NCBI RefSeq assembly: GCF_002874965.1
Contig: NZ_CP025624.1
Coordinates: forward strand, 5,952,001-6,016,000
Length of the DNA: 64,000 nt
Direction of reading: 5' to 3'
DNA from: Pseudomonas sp. NC02
Lineage (GTDB): Bacteria > Pseudomonadota > Gammaproteobacteria > Pseudomonadales > Pseudomonadaceae
Within the stretch, counting starts at the first letter, position 1, and every line of letters begins with the position of its first letter. Shown here piece after piece: positions 1 through 10,157 of the stretch. A model generated the notes under the pieces. It saw nothing but the letters and a program-made list of their open reading frames with translations. It ran no database searches and was not told the DNA's origin. The position numbers and the translations under genes are program-made.

Positions 1-900
1 AACAACCACAGCTACACCAGCGCCACGGCAAAACTGAAGGCACTGGAGTCGCGGTATCCGTTCGGGCGCTACGCCGACCAGGCCCAGCTCGAGCTGATCT
101 ACGCCAACTACAAGAACGCCGAGCCGGAAGCTGCCAAGTCCGCCGCCGAGCGTTTTATCCGCCTGCACCCTCAGCACCCGAACGTGGACTACGCCTACTA
201 CCTCAAGGGCCTGACCTCGTTTGACCAGGACGTTGGCCTGCTGGCGCGCTTCCTGCCGCTGGACATGACCAAGCGTGACCCGGGCGCTGCCCGCGACTCC
301 TACAACGAGTTCGCCCAGTTGACCAGCCGCTACCCGAACAGCCGCTACGCGCCGGACGCCAAGCAGCGCATGATCTATCTGCGCAACCTGCTGGCTTCCT
401 ACGAGATCCACGTAGCCGACTACTACCTGACCCGCCAGGCGTATGTTGCTGCCGCCAACCGTGGCCGTTACGTAGTGGAAAACTTCCAGGAAACCCCATC
501 GGTGGGTGACGGCCTGGCCGTGATGACCGAGGCTTACCAGCGCCTGCACCTGGACGCCCTGGCGGCCACCAGCCTGGAAACCCTGAAGCTCAACTACCCG
601 GACCACCCAAGCCTGAAGGACGGCCAGTTCGTACCGCAGGTTGCCGAAGCGGACAACCGCTCGTGGTTGAGCAAGTACACCCTGGGCCTGATCGAGTCCC
701 GTCCACCGCTGCCGCCGGGCGAAACCCGCGCCAACCAGGACATCATCAAGCAATACCAGGACGCCAAGGATTCGATTCCATCGGACCTCAAGCCGCGTGA
801 CGAAAACGGCGACATCATCGAAGAGCAAGGGCCTCAAGCCCTGGGCAATAACGAAGATCGCTCGTGGTTCAGCTACATGACTTTCGGCATCTTTGACTGA
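1..900 (+). CDS. bamD: Outer membrane assembly lipoprotein BamD (5' end outside window)
   Basis: The frame is open from base 1 to the TGA at 898-900, so the start codon, lipoprotein signal and first TPR residues lie upstream of the window. BamD is an essential TPR lipoprotein of the BAM complex, which folds beta-barrel proteins into the outer membrane from the periplasmic side. The visible part has the repeated A..L..RYP and A..F...P helical-pair pattern of TPR units, followed by the family's long C-terminal tail, here rich in charged residues and Pro. A strong terminator follows directly, so the transcript ends here. Family assignment is by recognition of the protein; nothing looks damaged. 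Confidence 0.93.
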   Translation, partial: NNHSYTSATAKLKALESRYPFGRYADQAQLELIYANYKNAEPEAAKSAAERFIRLHPQHPNVDYAYYLKGLTSFDQDVGLLARFLPLDMTKRDPGAARDSYNEFAQLTSRYPNSRYAPDAKQRMIYLRNLLASYEIHVADYYLTRQAYVAAANRGRYVVENFQETPSVGDGLAVMTEAYQRLHLDALAATSLETLKLNYPDHPSLKDGQFVPQVAEADNRSWLSKYTLGLIESRPPLPPGETRANQDIIKQYQDAKDSIPSDLKPRDENGDIIEEQGPQALGNNEDRSWFSYMTFGIFD

Positions 901-916
901 TTGTTCGCCGCGATGC

Positions 917-947
917 AAAAAGGGAGCTCTTCGGAGCTCCCTTTTTT
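917..947 (+). terminator. Rho-independent terminator after bamD
   Basis: An 8-bp GC-rich stem (GGGAGCTC/GAGCTCCC) with a TTCG tetraloop is preceded by an A-run and followed by six T. It lies 17 bases after the bamD stop. The flanking A-run means it could also work on the minus strand. Confidence 0.9.
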
Positions 948-1026
948 ATTGCGCTGCATAATTGCGCTGTGCGCCCATCACGTCCTTGGCTAAACTGCGG
1001 GATTCCTTGTCGAGAAGCTGCCCACC

Positions 1027-1260
1027 ATGGTTCGTCTACTGTTCTGGATCGCCGTTATTGCTGCCGCGGTATGGTTTTGGCGCAAATTCAAAAGCCCGGC
1101 CGCCAAACAGCAGCGGCCCAGCGAACAGGGCCCGATCCAGATGGTTCGTTGCGCCCACTGTGGCCTTCACCTGCCACAGGATCGAGCCTTGAGCCTGCGC
1201 CAGGAATGGTATTGCACCCAGGCGCATCTGGAGCAAGGGCCGAAACCTATCCAGCGTTGA
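1027..1260 (+). CDS. Small membrane-anchored PP0621-family protein with a zinc-ribbon-like Cys cluster
   Basis: This is a 77-residue protein of unknown function. Residues 3-18 form one hydrophobic segment (LLFWIAVIAAAVWFWR) followed by a basic stretch, suggesting an N-terminal membrane anchor with the remainder in the cytoplasm. The C-terminal half carries CAHCGLHLP and, about 20 residues later, WYCTQAHL. The Cys and His residues could bind a metal. The pattern matches the Pseudomonas PP0621 family as I know it. The gene ends inside the 3' end of the convergent thiO gene, with a 14-bp overlap and no terminator between them. Confidence 0.72.
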   Translation: MVRLLFWIAVIAAAVWFWRKFKSPAAKQQRPSEQGPIQMVRCAHCGLHLPQDRALSLRQEWYCTQAHLEQGPKPIQR

Positions 1261-2356
1261 TTCGGCCTGCCGGCGCATACGGGGCCGGATCAATGATCGG
1301 CTCATGTCCCAGCAACAAATCGGCAAACAGTTGGCAGGACGCCGGCGCCAGCACCAGGCCGTTGCGGTAATGCCCGCAGTTGAGCCACAGCCCGTCGAAA
1401 CCTGGCACCTTGCCAATATACGGAATGCCCTCCGGCGAGCCGGGCCGCAAACCGGCCCAATGCCCCACCACTTCGGCATCGGCCAGGGCCGGAATCAACT
1501 CGACGGCAGAGGCTTTCAGGCTTTCCAGTGCAGAGTCGGTGGGCGTCTTGTCGAACCCCTCGTGCTCCAGCGTGCTACCAATCAGAATGTGCCCATCCCG
1601 CCGGGGAATCGCATAACGCCCCTTGGCCAGGACCATGCACGACAAGAAGTCCGACGCACACTTGTACAAGATCATCTGCCCCTTGACCGGCTCCACGGGC
1701 AACTCAAGCCCCAGGCGGCCCAGCAACTCACCGCTCCAGGCGCCGGCGGCCAGCACTACCTGATCGCCATGGATCGGCCCGAGCGCCGTATTCACCCCAA
1801 CAACCTTGCCGCCCTGCTGAATAAACCCATCAACCGCACACTGCTCGTGAATCGTCACGCCCGGCAGGGCCAACAAGGCCGCCTTGAGGGATTTGACCAA
1901 CCGCGGATTACGCACATTGGCCACATCCGCCATATAGATCGCCTGGGAAAACCCGGCACCCAGCACCGGCACAGCGTCATGGGCAGCTGAAACATCCACC
2001 TTGCTCAGCGGGCGCCCTTCGCGGGCTGCCCAGGCAAGCGCCTCGGTTTCATCATCCAGGTCCAGCCAATACAGGCCGGTGGTGTGAACTTCCGGGTCAA
2101 TGCCAGTAGCCGCGAACAGACGCTCTGCCAGTTGCGGGTAAAAATCCTGGGACCAGTGCGCCAGGGCCGTCACGGCCGGGCTGTAGCGCCACGGGTAGAG
2201 CGGGGAGACAATGCCGCCGCCGGCCCAGGAAGACTCCTGACCGACCGCCGAACGATCCAGCAACACAACCGCTTGCCCTTGGGTCGCCAGGTTGAACGCC
2301 GTCAACAACCCGATTACCCCACCACCCACAACCACTACTTGCTGTTGCTTAGCCAT
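1247..2356 (-). CDS. thiO: Glycine oxidase ThiO
   Basis: This 369-residue FAD-dependent amine oxidase of the DAO fold converts glycine to the imine (dehydroglycine) used to build the thiazole ring of thiamine. The N terminus has the dinucleotide-binding motif VVVVGGGVIGLLTAFNLA. Further on, LNCGHYRNGLVLAP is typical of the family's C-terminal FAD/substrate region. I chose the ATG at 2356 (MAKQQQ) because it sits directly before the Rossmann strand and gives the usual length; an upstream extension to 2434 has no family similarity. It follows pilE by 62 bases on the same strand, and its 3' end overlaps the convergent small gene. Confidence 0.9.
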   Translation of the reverse strand: MAKQQQVVVVGGGVIGLLTAFNLATQGQAVVLLDRSAVGQESSWAGGGIVSPLYPWRYSPAVTALAHWSQDFYPQLAERLFAATGIDPEVHTTGLYWLDLDDETEALAWAAREGRPLSKVDVSAAHDAVPVLGAGFSQAIYMADVANVRNPRLVKSLKAALLALPGVTIHEQCAVDGFIQQGGKVVGVNTALGPIHGDQVVLAAGAWSGELLGRLGLELPVEPVKGQMILYKCASDFLSCMVLAKGRYAIPRRDGHILIGSTLEHEGFDKTPTDSALESLKASAVELIPALADAEVVGHWAGLRPGSPEGIPYIGKVPGFDGLWLNCGHYRNGLVLAPASCQLFADLLLGHEPIIDPAPYAPAGRINAG

Positions 2357-2418
2357 TGTTCGATCCAGCCGATAAAAAGAAAAAGGCACGCCCGGCGCCC
2401 AATCGTCCAGCTTCCTCA

Positions 2419-2820
2419 TCATTGCCCCCAGCACGCCTTGCGCGTCATATCAGGCGCGGCTCCCGGATTGCTTCGCGCACCGGTACTGCTCAGGCTGAAG
2501 GCGGCACAGGGATCGCCCGCCATCACCGAGTCAATTGCCGGCGTGGCAAGCAGAACGAAATCCTGAGGGTTCAATGCAGGGGTGATTCTATAGCGATCAT
2601 TGCCGGCGATGACGCCAGTCGCATCAATAAAAGTGCCGTTCCTCGCGTAATAACGCTCAAGGTACTGTGCCTGCTCACTCAGCAACCCGGCAATTTCCGC
2701 GCGATAGACCTTTTTCATATGGCTGAGATACCCGGGATAGGCGACGCCCGCCAGGAGTCCGACGATCGCCACGGCGATCAGTAATTCGATCAGGGTGAAG
2801 CCTGTGCAATCCTTGCCCAT
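2419..2820 (-). CDS. pilE: Type IV minor pilin PilE-like
   Basis: This 133-residue prepilin has the class III leader MGKDCTG cleaved before FTLIELLIAVAIVGLLAG, giving an N-methylated Phe and the conserved Glu at position 5 of the mature protein. A C-terminal Cys pair (DPCAAF and RKACWG) fits the disulphide-bounded loop of pilins. I chose the ATG at 2820 because an AGGTGAG ribosome site lies 9 bases upstream, overlapping the pilX stop; a GTG at 2832 is the alternative. It is the last gene of pilV-pilW-pilX-pilE. PilE-type proteins prime or cap the type IV pilus. Confidence 0.85.
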   Translation of the reverse strand: MGKDCTGFTLIELLIAVAIVGLLAGVAYPGYLSHMKKVYRAEIAGLLSEQAQYLERYYARNGTFIDATGVIAGNDRYRITPALNPQDFVLLATPAIDSVMAGDPCAAFSLSSTGARSNPGAAPDMTRKACWGQ

Positions 2821-2832
2821 CGTGCTGCTCAC

Positions 2833-3360
2833 CTATTGAAGTTGTCGCCACATGATTCGTCGAAAACGCTCGCCGGGCCCGCTGCCCACACGGGCATACA
2901 CAGACTCCAGGACGGAGCGTGAGTGCCCACTGACGCCCACTGATGTCACGCGATAGACGGTGGCCTGGGCCTCTGCCGGGAGTTGAGCCAAACCCGTTCC
3001 CGGCCCCAGGTTTTGAATACCGTAGACGCCATCTTTCATCCCTATCCAGGTCACAGTCGATACGGGATTCGTCCCCGGCCCCACTACCGAAACCGATTCG
3101 GCAGGTGGCGCGCACGCAGCCATCGAGTGGCAAGGGCGCAGGGCGAAACCTGACGCCTGCACCAAAGACTCGCCAAGCCTGAGGCCGCTTTCGGCCTGCT
3201 GAAACGACTGGTTGCGCTGCCGAAGGCTGCCGGTAATTTTTTCTTGCGAGATTGCTCCCTGCATCGAAGACAATCCGAGGAGTGCCAACAGCAGCAGGAA
3301 TACCAGGCTGATCAGCAAAACCATGCCTGCCTGCCTCGAACGGGAGAGGTAATAACCCAT
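2833..3360 (-). CDS. pilX: Type IV pilus assembly protein PilX
   Basis: This minor pilin has a short basic leader, a Gly-Met cleavage site and the hydrophobic helix MVLLISLVFLLLLALLGLSS. It lacks the Glu at mature position 5 present in its neighbours. The motif QAESGLRLGE just after the helix is typical of PilX N-terminal domains. In P. aeruginosa PilX belongs to the minor-pilin priming complex together with PilV, PilW, PilE and PilY1. The start is either the ATG at 3360 or a GTG at 3366; the GGAG of the pilW end serves both. The gene begins within a few bases of the pilW stop, so translation is probably coupled. Confidence 0.85.
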   Translation of the reverse strand: MGYYLSRSRQAGMVLLISLVFLLLLALLGLSSMQGAISQEKITGSLRQRNQSFQQAESGLRLGESLVQASGFALRPCHSMAACAPPAESVSVVGPGTNPVSTVTWIGMKDGVYGIQNLGPGTGLAQLPAEAQATVYRVTSVGVSGHSRSVLESVYARVGSGPGERFRRIMWRQLQ

Positions 3361-3367
3361 GGGCACG

Positions 3368-4075
3368 CTACTCCAGGCGATTACGTAGTGCCGCGACCAC
3401 GCTGTAGGCCTGGTCTTTCACCAACCCATTTGGATCCTGAAGTGTCAGCAGAATCCGCACGCTGCGGATGAGCGACTCATCGCCGGGGTTGGGGTCATAT
3501 CGGCTGACAACCGTTGAGCCAGGCTTGTCGGCCACGCCGAAACTGATATCGAATGCCCCCACGTTATCCACCAGCACCGCTTTGCTCGGGGCCGCCAGCG
3601 TGCTGAACTTCAACTGCCCGCCCTCAAAGGTGTAGGTCAGCTTGCGCAGAGGGAAATGGATTTGCCCGGGCGTCGCTGCCGGCGCGCTTCCAACATAGGC
3701 GTGGGCAGAACCGGTGCAATCGGAAAGCACCGTCCAGTCCGGCTTGCTGCCACCCTCCCCGACGTCGGCGGTCACCAGCGTCAGGGACCGGGAACTGCCG
3801 GTGGTACCCCATCCAATGGGACGATCAAAACCTGCGGGAGCGTTGCTGATTGATGCAGCGGACAAGCAGCCAAACATGCCCGCCTGGCGTATTTCCTGAA
3901 TCAGCTTGCCAAGGGCGAACCGTGCATCATCCTGCAACAGCGAAGCCGCACTCTGGCTGGCATAAGTGGTTCGGGAGCTGAGTGCAATCTGGGTCACCCC
4001 CAGGATCAACATCAGGCCGAGGGCCAATGCCAGCAGCATCTCTACCAAGCTGAAACCGCACACTGGACCTCTCAT
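3368..4075 (-). CDS. pilW: Type IV pilus assembly protein PilW
   Basis: This 235-residue minor pilin starts MRGPVCG followed by FSLVEMLLALALGLMLILG, a class III prepilin signal with Glu5. It continues into the PilW-type globular domain (SASLLQDDARFALGKLIQEIRQAGMFGC). The large-pilin size fits PilW. The ATG at 4075 overlaps the pilV stop in an ATGA junction, which argues against the longer open frame to 4165. PilW is part of the minor-pilin complex at the pilus tip. Confidence 0.87.
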   Translation of the reverse strand: MRGPVCGFSLVEMLLALALGLMLILGVTQIALSSRTTYASQSAASLLQDDARFALGKLIQEIRQAGMFGCLSAASISNAPAGFDRPIGWGTTGSSRSLTLVTADVGEGGSKPDWTVLSDCTGSAHAYVGSAPAATPGQIHFPLRKLTYTFEGGQLKFSTLAAPSKAVLVDNVGAFDISFGVADKPGSTVVSRYDPNPGDESLIRSVRILLTLQDPNGLVKDQAYSVVAALRNRLE

Positions 4076-4560
4076 GGCAACACCCTCGGGTCGACTGCAA
4101 TCCGGCTGGTCAGGGTGAATGTTTCCCGGGTGCCTTGAGCCTTCGCTCCACGGGAGTCGTCCCAACTGATGCTGATGGTCACTTCTCGCTGATTGACCGC
4201 AACCGACCCCTTGGCGCTTTCCCCGGCGAACCCGGCGATATTCGCTTCAAAGTCGTGCAGGTCCAGATCACGCACACTCGCGACCGAGGTGCTGGAGGGC
4301 GCGCGTTCACCCTGGCCCCAGGAGTAATCAGCACCCGAATTGGCGCGGATCCGGTCGAGCATGTCGTAGGCAATGAAACTGGCCTGACTGGTCATCCTGG
4401 AACTGTCGGTATATTTCAATGCATTGAGCTGAATGACTGCCGCCCCTAGCAGGCCGACAGCGAGGATCAGCACAGATACCAGGACCTCGATCAGCGTCAT
4501 TCCGGCCTGGGTCGGTTGCGGGTGGGGCGTTACGGGAAAAGCGTTCATTACCATCGCCAT
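4072..4560 (-). CDS. pilV: Type IV pilus modification/assembly protein PilV
   Basis: This minor pilin has the leader ending QAG followed by MTLIEVLVSVLILAVGLLG (Glu5 present). The region ALKYTDSSRMTSQASFIAYDMLDRIRAN is characteristic of PilV. It is the first gene of the pilV-pilW-pilX-pilE operon and overlaps pilW by four bases. The start may be the ATG at 4560 or the one at 4548. Its upstream region is shared with the divergent fimT, so the two transcripts probably start within 4561-4766. Confidence 0.86.
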   Translation of the reverse strand: MAMVMNAFPVTPHPQPTQAGMTLIEVLVSVLILAVGLLGAAVIQLNALKYTDSSRMTSQASFIAYDMLDRIRANSGADYSWGQGERAPSSTSVASVRDLDLHDFEANIAGFAGESAKGSVAVNQREVTISISWDDSRGAKAQGTRETFTLTSRIAVDPRVLP

Positions 4561-4766
4561 CCATGTCGAAGGTCATCAGAAAGCAGCGCAAACCTGCTGT
4601 GCGACGCAAGACTAGCGCCGGTATTGCCTGGGCGCTGCCCCCCGGAACAAAGCGAAATACTTTGGACAGAATGGCCACCATTCGACCCGCCGGACTGGGC
4701 GCTATAACTATGTCTGCCATCCGGCACCGACTGAAAAAGCACACCGCGTCCACGGAGGGACGGCCC

Positions 4767-5348
4767 ATGAAACAACGAGGTTTCTCGCTGATTGAGCTGA
4801 TACTCGGCCTGTTCCTGAGCGGCATCCTGGCCAATCTGGCAGTGCCGAGCCTCAAGGGGCTGCTCGAGTCGCAACGACGCCAGAGCGCCGCCGAATCCCT
4901 TGCCGGCGGACTGCGTTATGCCCGCACAGAAGCCATCGCACGCAATCGCACGGTGGTTATCCATGCATTGGACGATGACTGGAGCCGGGGTTGGAGGGTG
5001 ATACTGGACCTGAACGGTCGCGGCCATCTGGACGACAAAAACCCGGTGCTGCTGGAGCGCCAGGACAGTGGGCAGATACCGATTGTGGGGAATACGCCGG
5101 TGAGAACCCAGATACGCTTCAGCAGCCTGGGTGAACCGCTGCTGTCAGCAGGGGCATTCAGCGCCGGCACCGTCCACGTGTGTGCGACGGACCAGCAACT
5201 GAGCCTGTATCAAATAGTGCTGGCCGCCAGCGGGCGTATCAGCCTGCGCAGTAACAAGACCGAGCAGGCTTTGTGCCGGGGCTATGCCGGCACTCTGGGC
5301 CTCAGAGCAGCGAACGAACCCGCAGCTCCTTGGGCATGGAGAAAGTGA
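4767..5348 (+). CDS. fimT: GspH/FimT family pseudopilin
   Basis: This 193-residue prepilin starts MKQRG followed by [20 protein letters not shown], with Glu5. It then has the GspH/FimT pattern ([19 protein letters not shown]) and a C-terminal domain with two Cys. A GGAGGGA ribosome site seven bases before the ATG at 4767 fixes the start; the longer open frame to 4563 is non-coding upstream sequence. It is transcribed away from pilV. The last 47 bases overlap the 3' end of ispH on the opposite strand. FimT-type proteins are minor pilins, some of which bind DNA during natural transformation; here that role is inference. Confidence 0.85.
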   Translation: MKQRGFSLIELILGLFLSGILANLAVPSLKGLLESQRRQSAAESLAGGLRYARTEAIARNRTVVIHALDDDWSRGWRVILDLNGRGHLDDKNPVLLERQDSGQIPIVGNTPVRTQIRFSSLGEPLLSAGAFSAGTVHVCATDQQLSLYQIVLAASGRISLRSNKTEQALCRGYAGTLGLRAANEPAAPWAWRK

Positions 5349-6249
5349 TGTTCTCTTCACGGCCAGCCAGTTCATCAGCGCCCGTGGCGCCCCAGGCCTG
5401 CAGTTGCTGAATAACGCCACGCACCAGGACTTCCGGGGCCGAGGCTCCGGCAGTGATGCCAATGCGTTCGACACCGTCGAACCAGCTGCGCTGCATGTCT
5501 TCGGCACCATCGATCAGGTAGGCCGGGGTGGCCATGCGCTCGGCCAGTTCGCGCAGGCGGTTGGAGTTGGAGCTGTTGGGGCTCCCCACCACCAGCACAA
5601 CATCGCATTCGTCGGCCAATTGCTTGACCGCATCCTGGCGGTTCTGGGTGGCGTAGCAGATGTCATCCTTGCGTGGACCGCCGATGGCCGGGAAGCGCGA
5701 GCGCAAGGCATCGATGACGCGGCTGGTGTCGTCCATGGACAAGGTGGTCTGGGTAACGAAAGCCAGCTTTTCAGGGTTGTGCACCTGCAATGCAGCGACG
5801 TCTTTTTCGTCTTCCACCAGGTAGATCGCCCCACCATTGCTGCCATCGTACTGGCCCATGGTGCCTTCGACTTCCGGGTGACCGGCGTGGCCGATCAGGA
5901 TGCATTCACGACCATCACGGCTGTAGCGCGCGACCTCGATGTGCACCTTGGTCACCAGCGGGCAGGTCGCGTCGAACACTTTCAGGCCACGGCCTGCTGC
6001 TTCGGTGCGTACCGCCTGGGAAACGCCGTGAGCGCTGAAGATGACGATAACGTCGTCCGGCACCTGGTCCAGTTCTTCAACGAAGATGGCCCCGCGGCTG
6101 CGCAGGTCTTCGACCACAAACTTGTTGTGGACGACTTCATGGCGCACGTAAATCGGCGGCCCGAAAACTTCCAGGGCGCGGTTGACGATTTCAATCGCCC
6201 GGTCCACGCCGGCGCAGAAGCCACGGGGGTTGGCGAGTTTGATTTGCAT
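5302..6249 (-). CDS. ispH: 4-hydroxy-3-methylbut-2-enyl diphosphate reductase
   Basis: This 315-residue enzyme performs the last step of the MEP isoprenoid pathway, reducing HMBPP to IPP and DMAPP with a 4Fe-4S cluster. The three cluster Cys are visible: Cys12 in [15 protein letters not shown], one in [11 protein letters not shown] and one in [10 protein letters not shown]. The active-site Glu region EGTMGQYDG is also present. Length and both ends match the family. It is the last gene of a minus-strand cluster after murJ-ribF-ileS-lspA-fkpB, with a REP-type hairpin in the gap from fkpB. Confidence 0.95.
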   Translation of the reverse strand: MQIKLANPRGFCAGVDRAIEIVNRALEVFGPPIYVRHEVVHNKFVVEDLRSRGAIFVEELDQVPDDVIVIFSAHGVSQAVRTEAAGRGLKVFDATCPLVTKVHIEVARYSRDGRECILIGHAGHPEVEGTMGQYDGSNGGAIYLVEDEKDVAALQVHNPEKLAFVTQTTLSMDDTSRVIDALRSRFPAIGGPRKDDICYATQNRQDAVKQLADECDVVLVVGSPNSSNSNRLRELAERMATPAYLIDGAEDMQRSWFDGVERIGITAGASAPEVLVRGVIQQLQAWGATGADELAGREENITFSMPKELRVRSLL

Positions 6250-6279
6250 GCTGTGCCTCGTGTCTTGCCCTGTAGGATC

Positions 6280-6338
6280 GAGCTTGTGTGGCGAGGGCGC
6301 TTGCTCCCGCTGGGCCGCGAAGCAGCCCCAACAAGCTC
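6280..6338. repeat. REP-type palindrome between fkpB and ispH
   Basis: The outer arms GAGCTTGT/ACAAGCTC enclose a GGGCGCTTGCTCCCGCTGGGC-type REP core with a GGGC/GCCC inner stem. It lies in the 116-base gap between two genes of the same orientation, where it could stabilise or attenuate the transcript. Confidence 0.65.
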
Positions 6339-6365
6339 GCCCCTGCAGTAGGCCGATTTCGTTAG

Positions 6366-6818
6366 TTACAGCGCTTTAACGTCGATGATTTCAACATCAA
6401 AGGTCAAGGTTTTCCCGGCCAACGGGTGGTTGAAGTCGATGGTCACTTGCGCGTCATCAAAGGCTTTCACCACACCCGGCAGCTCGGTATTCGCCGCATC
6501 GTTGAAGATCACCAGCAAGCCTTCCGACAGCTCCATGTCCTGGAACTGCGAACGCGGGATGATCTGCACGTTTTGCGGGTTGGGCTGGCCAAAGGCGTTT
6601 TCCGGCAGGATCTGCAGGTTGCGCTTGTCGCCGGCCTTGAAACCGAACAGTGCCGCTTCGAAACCCGGCAGCAGGTTGCCGTCGCCGACCTTGAAGGTCG
6701 CCGGGGCCTTGTCGAACGTGCTGTCGACCGTGTCGCCATTCTCCAGGCGCAATGCGAAATGCAAGGTGACTTCCGTGTTCTGGCCAATGCGTTGCTCAGC
6801 CAATACCTGTTCAGTCAT
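6366..6818 (-). CDS. fkpB: FKBP-type peptidyl-prolyl isomerase, SlpA/FkpB type
   Basis: This 150-residue FKBP of the SlyD/SlpA class has the strand ..[19 protein letters not shown] and the isomerase segment [18 protein letters not shown], with an inserted flap domain ([20 protein letters not shown]). It lacks the His-rich metal-binding tail of SlyD. The start at 6818 (MTEQVLAEQ) overlaps the lspA stop by eight bases, as in many proteobacteria where fkpB sits between lspA and ispH. It is a cytoplasmic folding helper. Confidence 0.9.
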   Translation of the reverse strand: MTEQVLAEQRIGQNTEVTLHFALRLENGDTVDSTFDKAPATFKVGDGNLLPGFEAALFGFKAGDKRNLQILPENAFGQPNPQNVQIIPRSQFQDMELSEGLLVIFNDAANTELPGVVKAFDDAQVTIDFNHPLAGKTLTFDVEIIDVKAL

Positions 6819-7320
6819 GAACGGTCTCTCCGGTTTTCTTGCTTTTGAACATATCCAACGCCAGCATGATTGCACCGACGGTGATGGCGCTGTCGGCAAA
6901 GTTGAACGCCGGGAAGTACCAGCGGTTCTGCCAATGCACCAGAATAAAGTCGATCACATGGCCCAGGGCAATGCGGTCGTACAGGTTGCCCAATGCGCCA
7001 CCCAGCACCAGCGCCAACGCAACGGCCAGCCAGGTGTCGTTACGCCCCAGGCGCTTGAGCCAGACTACCAGCACGGCACTGACCACCACGGCGATCAGGG
7101 CAAACAGCCAGCGCTGCCAGCCGGAGCTGTCAGCCAGGAAGCTGAACGCAGCGCCGGTGTTGTAGGCCAGGGTCCAGCTGAAGTAGTCGGGAATCACCAC
7201 GATCTGCTGGTACATCTCCAGGGCGCCTTCGAAGTGAGCCTTGCTGAGCTGGTCAATGACCAGCACCAGCACGCTCAACACGAGCAAGCCCAGGCGTCCA
7301 AAACGACTGGCTTCAGGCAT
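6811..7320 (-). CDS. lspA: Lipoprotein signal peptidase (signal peptidase II)
   Basis: This 169-residue inner-membrane aspartic protease cleaves the signal peptide of prolipoproteins after lipidation. Four membrane helices are visible. The two catalytic Asp motifs are present: [19 protein letters not shown] and the [14 protein letters not shown] segment. The start at 7320 (MPEASRFG) overlaps the ileS stop by eight bases, and the 3' end overlaps fkpB by eight bases. The coupling ileS-lspA-fkpB is complete and typical. Confidence 0.95.
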   Translation of the reverse strand: MPEASRFGRLGLLVLSVLVLVIDQLSKAHFEGALEMYQQIVVIPDYFSWTLAYNTGAAFSFLADSSGWQRWLFALIAVVVSAVLVVWLKRLGRNDTWLAVALALVLGGALGNLYDRIALGHVIDFILVHWQNRWYFPAFNFADSAITVGAIMLALDMFKSKKTGETVHD

Positions 7321-10144
7321 AGTGACGAACCTCGCCAGCGCCAGAGATGTTGTCGACACAGCGACCGCAGATTTCCGGATGCTCAGGGTTCACGCCGACA
7401 TCTTCACGGCAGTGCCAGCAACGGGCGCACTTGGCGAAGGAGGACTTGACCACCTTGAGCTTGAGACCCGGGACTTCGGTCGCAACGGCATCTGCAGGCG
7501 CCTGGGCAAACGGCGCCAGGCTGGCGGTCGAGGTGATCAGGACGAAGCGCAGTTCGTTGCTCAGCTTGGCCAGGTCAGCGGTCAGGCCTTCCTCGGCAAA
7601 CAGCGTGACCTCGGCCTGCAGGTTGCCGCCAACGGCCTTCGCCGCGCGCTGCACTTCCAGTTCCTTGTTCACGGCAACCTTGACGGCCATTACGCCTTCC
7701 CAGTACTCGCGGCCCAGCTCGAAGTCGGCCGGCAATTCGGTCAGGCCTTCGTACCAGGTGTTGAGCATCACGGACTCGTTACGCTCGCCCGGCAGGTATT
7801 CCCACAGTTCGTCGGCGGTGAATGCCAGGATCGGGGCGATCCAGCGCACCAGCGCTTCAGAGATATGGTACAGCGCGGTCTGCGCCGAACGGCGGGCCTT
7901 GCTGTTGGCGCCGGTGGTGTACTGGCGGTCCTTGATGATGTCGAGGTAGAAACCACCCAACTCCTGCACGCAGAAGTTGTGGATCTTCGAGTAGACGTTC
8001 CAGAAGCGGTATTCGCCGTAGTGCTCTTGCAGCTCGCGCTGCAGCAACAGGGTACGGTCCACGGCCCAACGGTCCAGGGCGAGCATTTCCTCGGCCGGCA
8101 GGATGTCGGTGGCCGGGTTGAAACCGGTCAGGTTCGATAGCATGAAGCGTGCGGTATTACGGATCCGGCGGTAGGCATCGGCGCTGCGCTGCAGGATCTG
8201 CTCGGAAACGGCCATCTCGCCCGAATAATCGGTAGAGGCAACCCACAGGCGCATGATGTCGGCGCCCAGGGTGTCGTTGACCTTTTGCGGCGCGATCACG
8301 TTGCCCAGGGACTTGGACATCTTGCGACCGTTCTCGTCGACGGTGAAACCGTGGGTCAGCAGCTCGCGGTACGGGGCGTGATCGTCGATCGCGCAACCGG
8401 TCAGCAACGAGGAGTGGAACCAGCCACGGTGTTGGTCCGAACCTTCCAGGTACAGGTCGGCACGCGGGCCGGTCTCGTGGCCCATCGGGTGCGAGCCGCG
8501 CAGTACGTGCCAGTGGGTGGTACCCGAGTCGAACCAGACGTCGAGGGTGTCGCTGATCTTGTCGTACAGCGGCGCTTCGTCGCCCAGCAACTCGGCGGCG
8601 TCCAGCTTGAACCAGGCTTCGATGCCCTCTTGTTCAACGCGCTGGGCAACCTCTTCCATCAGCTCGACGGTACGTGGGTGCAACTCGCCGCTTTCCTTGT
8701 TCAGGAAGAACGGGATCGGCACGCCCCAGTTGCGCTGGCGGGAGATGCACCAGTCCGGACGGTTGGCGATCATCGAGTGCAGGCGCGCCTGGCCCCAGGC
8801 CGGAACGAACTTGGTGTCTTCGATCGCCTTGATCGCACGCTTGCGCAGGGTTTCGCCGCTGGTCGGCTCTTTGTCCATGCCGATAAACCACTGCGCAGTG
8901 GCGCGGTAGATCAGCGGGGTCTTGTGACGCCAGCAGTGCATGTAGCTGTGGGTGATGGTTTCGGTGTGCAGCAGCGCACCGACTTCCGCCAGCTTGTCGA
9001 CGATCGCCGGGTTGGCCTTGAAGATGAACTGGCCACCGAAGAATTCCAGGGACGGCACGTACACGCCGTTGCTTTGCACGGGATTGATGATGTCGTCGTT
9101 GACCAGGCCGTATTGCTTGCAGATCACGAAGTCGTCAACGCCATAGGCAGGCGAGCAGTGAACCACGCCGGTGCCGGCGCCCAGTTCAACGTACTCGGCC
9201 AGGTAGATTGGCGACAGGCGGTCGTAGAACGGGTGACGGAAGTTGATCAGTTCCAGCGCGGACCCGGTAGTGGTCGCGATCACCGAGCCTTGCAGGTTGT
9301 AGCGGGCCAGGCACGCCTCCACCAGCTCTTCAGCCAGCACCAGCAGTTTGTCACCGACGTCCACCAGGGCGTAGGTGAATTCCGGGTGCACGTTCAGCGC
9401 CTGGTTGGCCGGGATGGTCCACGGGGTGGTGGTCCAGATCACGATGGAGGCTGGCTTGGCCAGGCTCGCCAGACCGAAGGCTTGCGCCAGTTTGGCTTCG
9501 TCGGCGATCGGGAAGGCCACATCGACGGTCGAGGACTTTTTGTCTTCGTACTCGACTTCGGCTTCAGCCAGGGCCGAGCCGCAATCGAAGCACCAGTTCA
9601 CGGGCTTGAGGCCCTTGAACACGAAACCGCCCTTGACGATTTCGGCCAAGGCACGGATTTCACCGGCCTCGTTCTTGAAGTTCATGGTCTTGTACGGGTT
9701 GGCCCAGTCGCCCAACACACCCAGGCGGATGAATTCGGACTTCTGCCCTTCGATCTGCTCGGTGGCGTAGGCACGGCACAGCTCGCGGGTTTTATCCGCG
9801 CCCAGGTTCTTGCCGTAGGTCACTTCGACCTTGTGTTCAATCGGCAGGCCGTGGCAGTCCCAGCCCGGGACATAAGGCGCGTCGAAACCCGAAAGGGTTT
9901 TCGAGCGGATGATCATGTCCTTGAGAATCTTGTTCAGCGCATGACCGATGTGAATCGTGCCGTTGGCATAAGGAGGGCCGTCGTGCAGGACGAATTTCGG
10001 ACGATCCTTGCCAATCTCGCGCAACTTTCCGTACAGGCCAATACTGTCCCAGCGCTGCAGGATCTGCGGTTCGCGCTGTGGCAGGCCGGCCTTCATTGGG
10101 AAGGCGGTGTCCGGAAGGTTTAGCGTGGCTTTATAGTCGGTCAT
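7313..10144 (-). CDS. ileS: Isoleucyl-tRNA synthetase
   Basis: This 943-residue class Ia synthetase has the HIGH motif in [18 protein letters not shown] near residue 60 and KMSKS in [11 protein letters not shown] near residue 605. A C-terminal zinc module ([10 protein letters not shown] and ICGRCVDNI) is present. It charges tRNA-Ile and edits Val through the inserted CP1 domain. Length is normal for the bacterial IleS1 type, not the mupirocin-resistant IleS2 type. It follows ribF by 13 bases and is coupled to lspA. Confidence 0.97.
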   Translation of the reverse strand: MTDYKATLNLPDTAFPMKAGLPQREPQILQRWDSIGLYGKLREIGKDRPKFVLHDGPPYANGTIHIGHALNKILKDMIIRSKTLSGFDAPYVPGWDCHGLPIEHKVEVTYGKNLGADKTRELCRAYATEQIEGQKSEFIRLGVLGDWANPYKTMNFKNEAGEIRALAEIVKGGFVFKGLKPVNWCFDCGSALAEAEVEYEDKKSSTVDVAFPIADEAKLAQAFGLASLAKPASIVIWTTTPWTIPANQALNVHPEFTYALVDVGDKLLVLAEELVEACLARYNLQGSVIATTTGSALELINFRHPFYDRLSPIYLAEYVELGAGTGVVHCSPAYGVDDFVICKQYGLVNDDIINPVQSNGVYVPSLEFFGGQFIFKANPAIVDKLAEVGALLHTETITHSYMHCWRHKTPLIYRATAQWFIGMDKEPTSGETLRKRAIKAIEDTKFVPAWGQARLHSMIANRPDWCISRQRNWGVPIPFFLNKESGELHPRTVELMEEVAQRVEQEGIEAWFKLDAAELLGDEAPLYDKISDTLDVWFDSGTTHWHVLRGSHPMGHETGPRADLYLEGSDQHRGWFHSSLLTGCAIDDHAPYRELLTHGFTVDENGRKMSKSLGNVIAPQKVNDTLGADIMRLWVASTDYSGEMAVSEQILQRSADAYRRIRNTARFMLSNLTGFNPATDILPAEEMLALDRWAVDRTLLLQRELQEHYGEYRFWNVYSKIHNFCVQELGGFYLDIIKDRQYTTGANSKARRSAQTALYHISEALVRWIAPILAFTADELWEYLPGERNESVMLNTWYEGLTELPADFELGREYWEGVMAVKVAVNKELEVQRAAKAVGGNLQAEVTLFAEEGLTADLAKLSNELRFVLITSTASLAPFAQAPADAVATEVPGLKLKVVKSSFAKCARCWHCREDVGVNPEHPEICGRCVDNISGAGEVRHYA

Positions 10145-10157
10145 TTAAGGCTCTTCA

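Noticed and set aside
8285..10123. A 612-codon open frame opposite ileS
   Set aside because: The ileS assignment on the other strand has all catalytic motifs; this frame matches no family.
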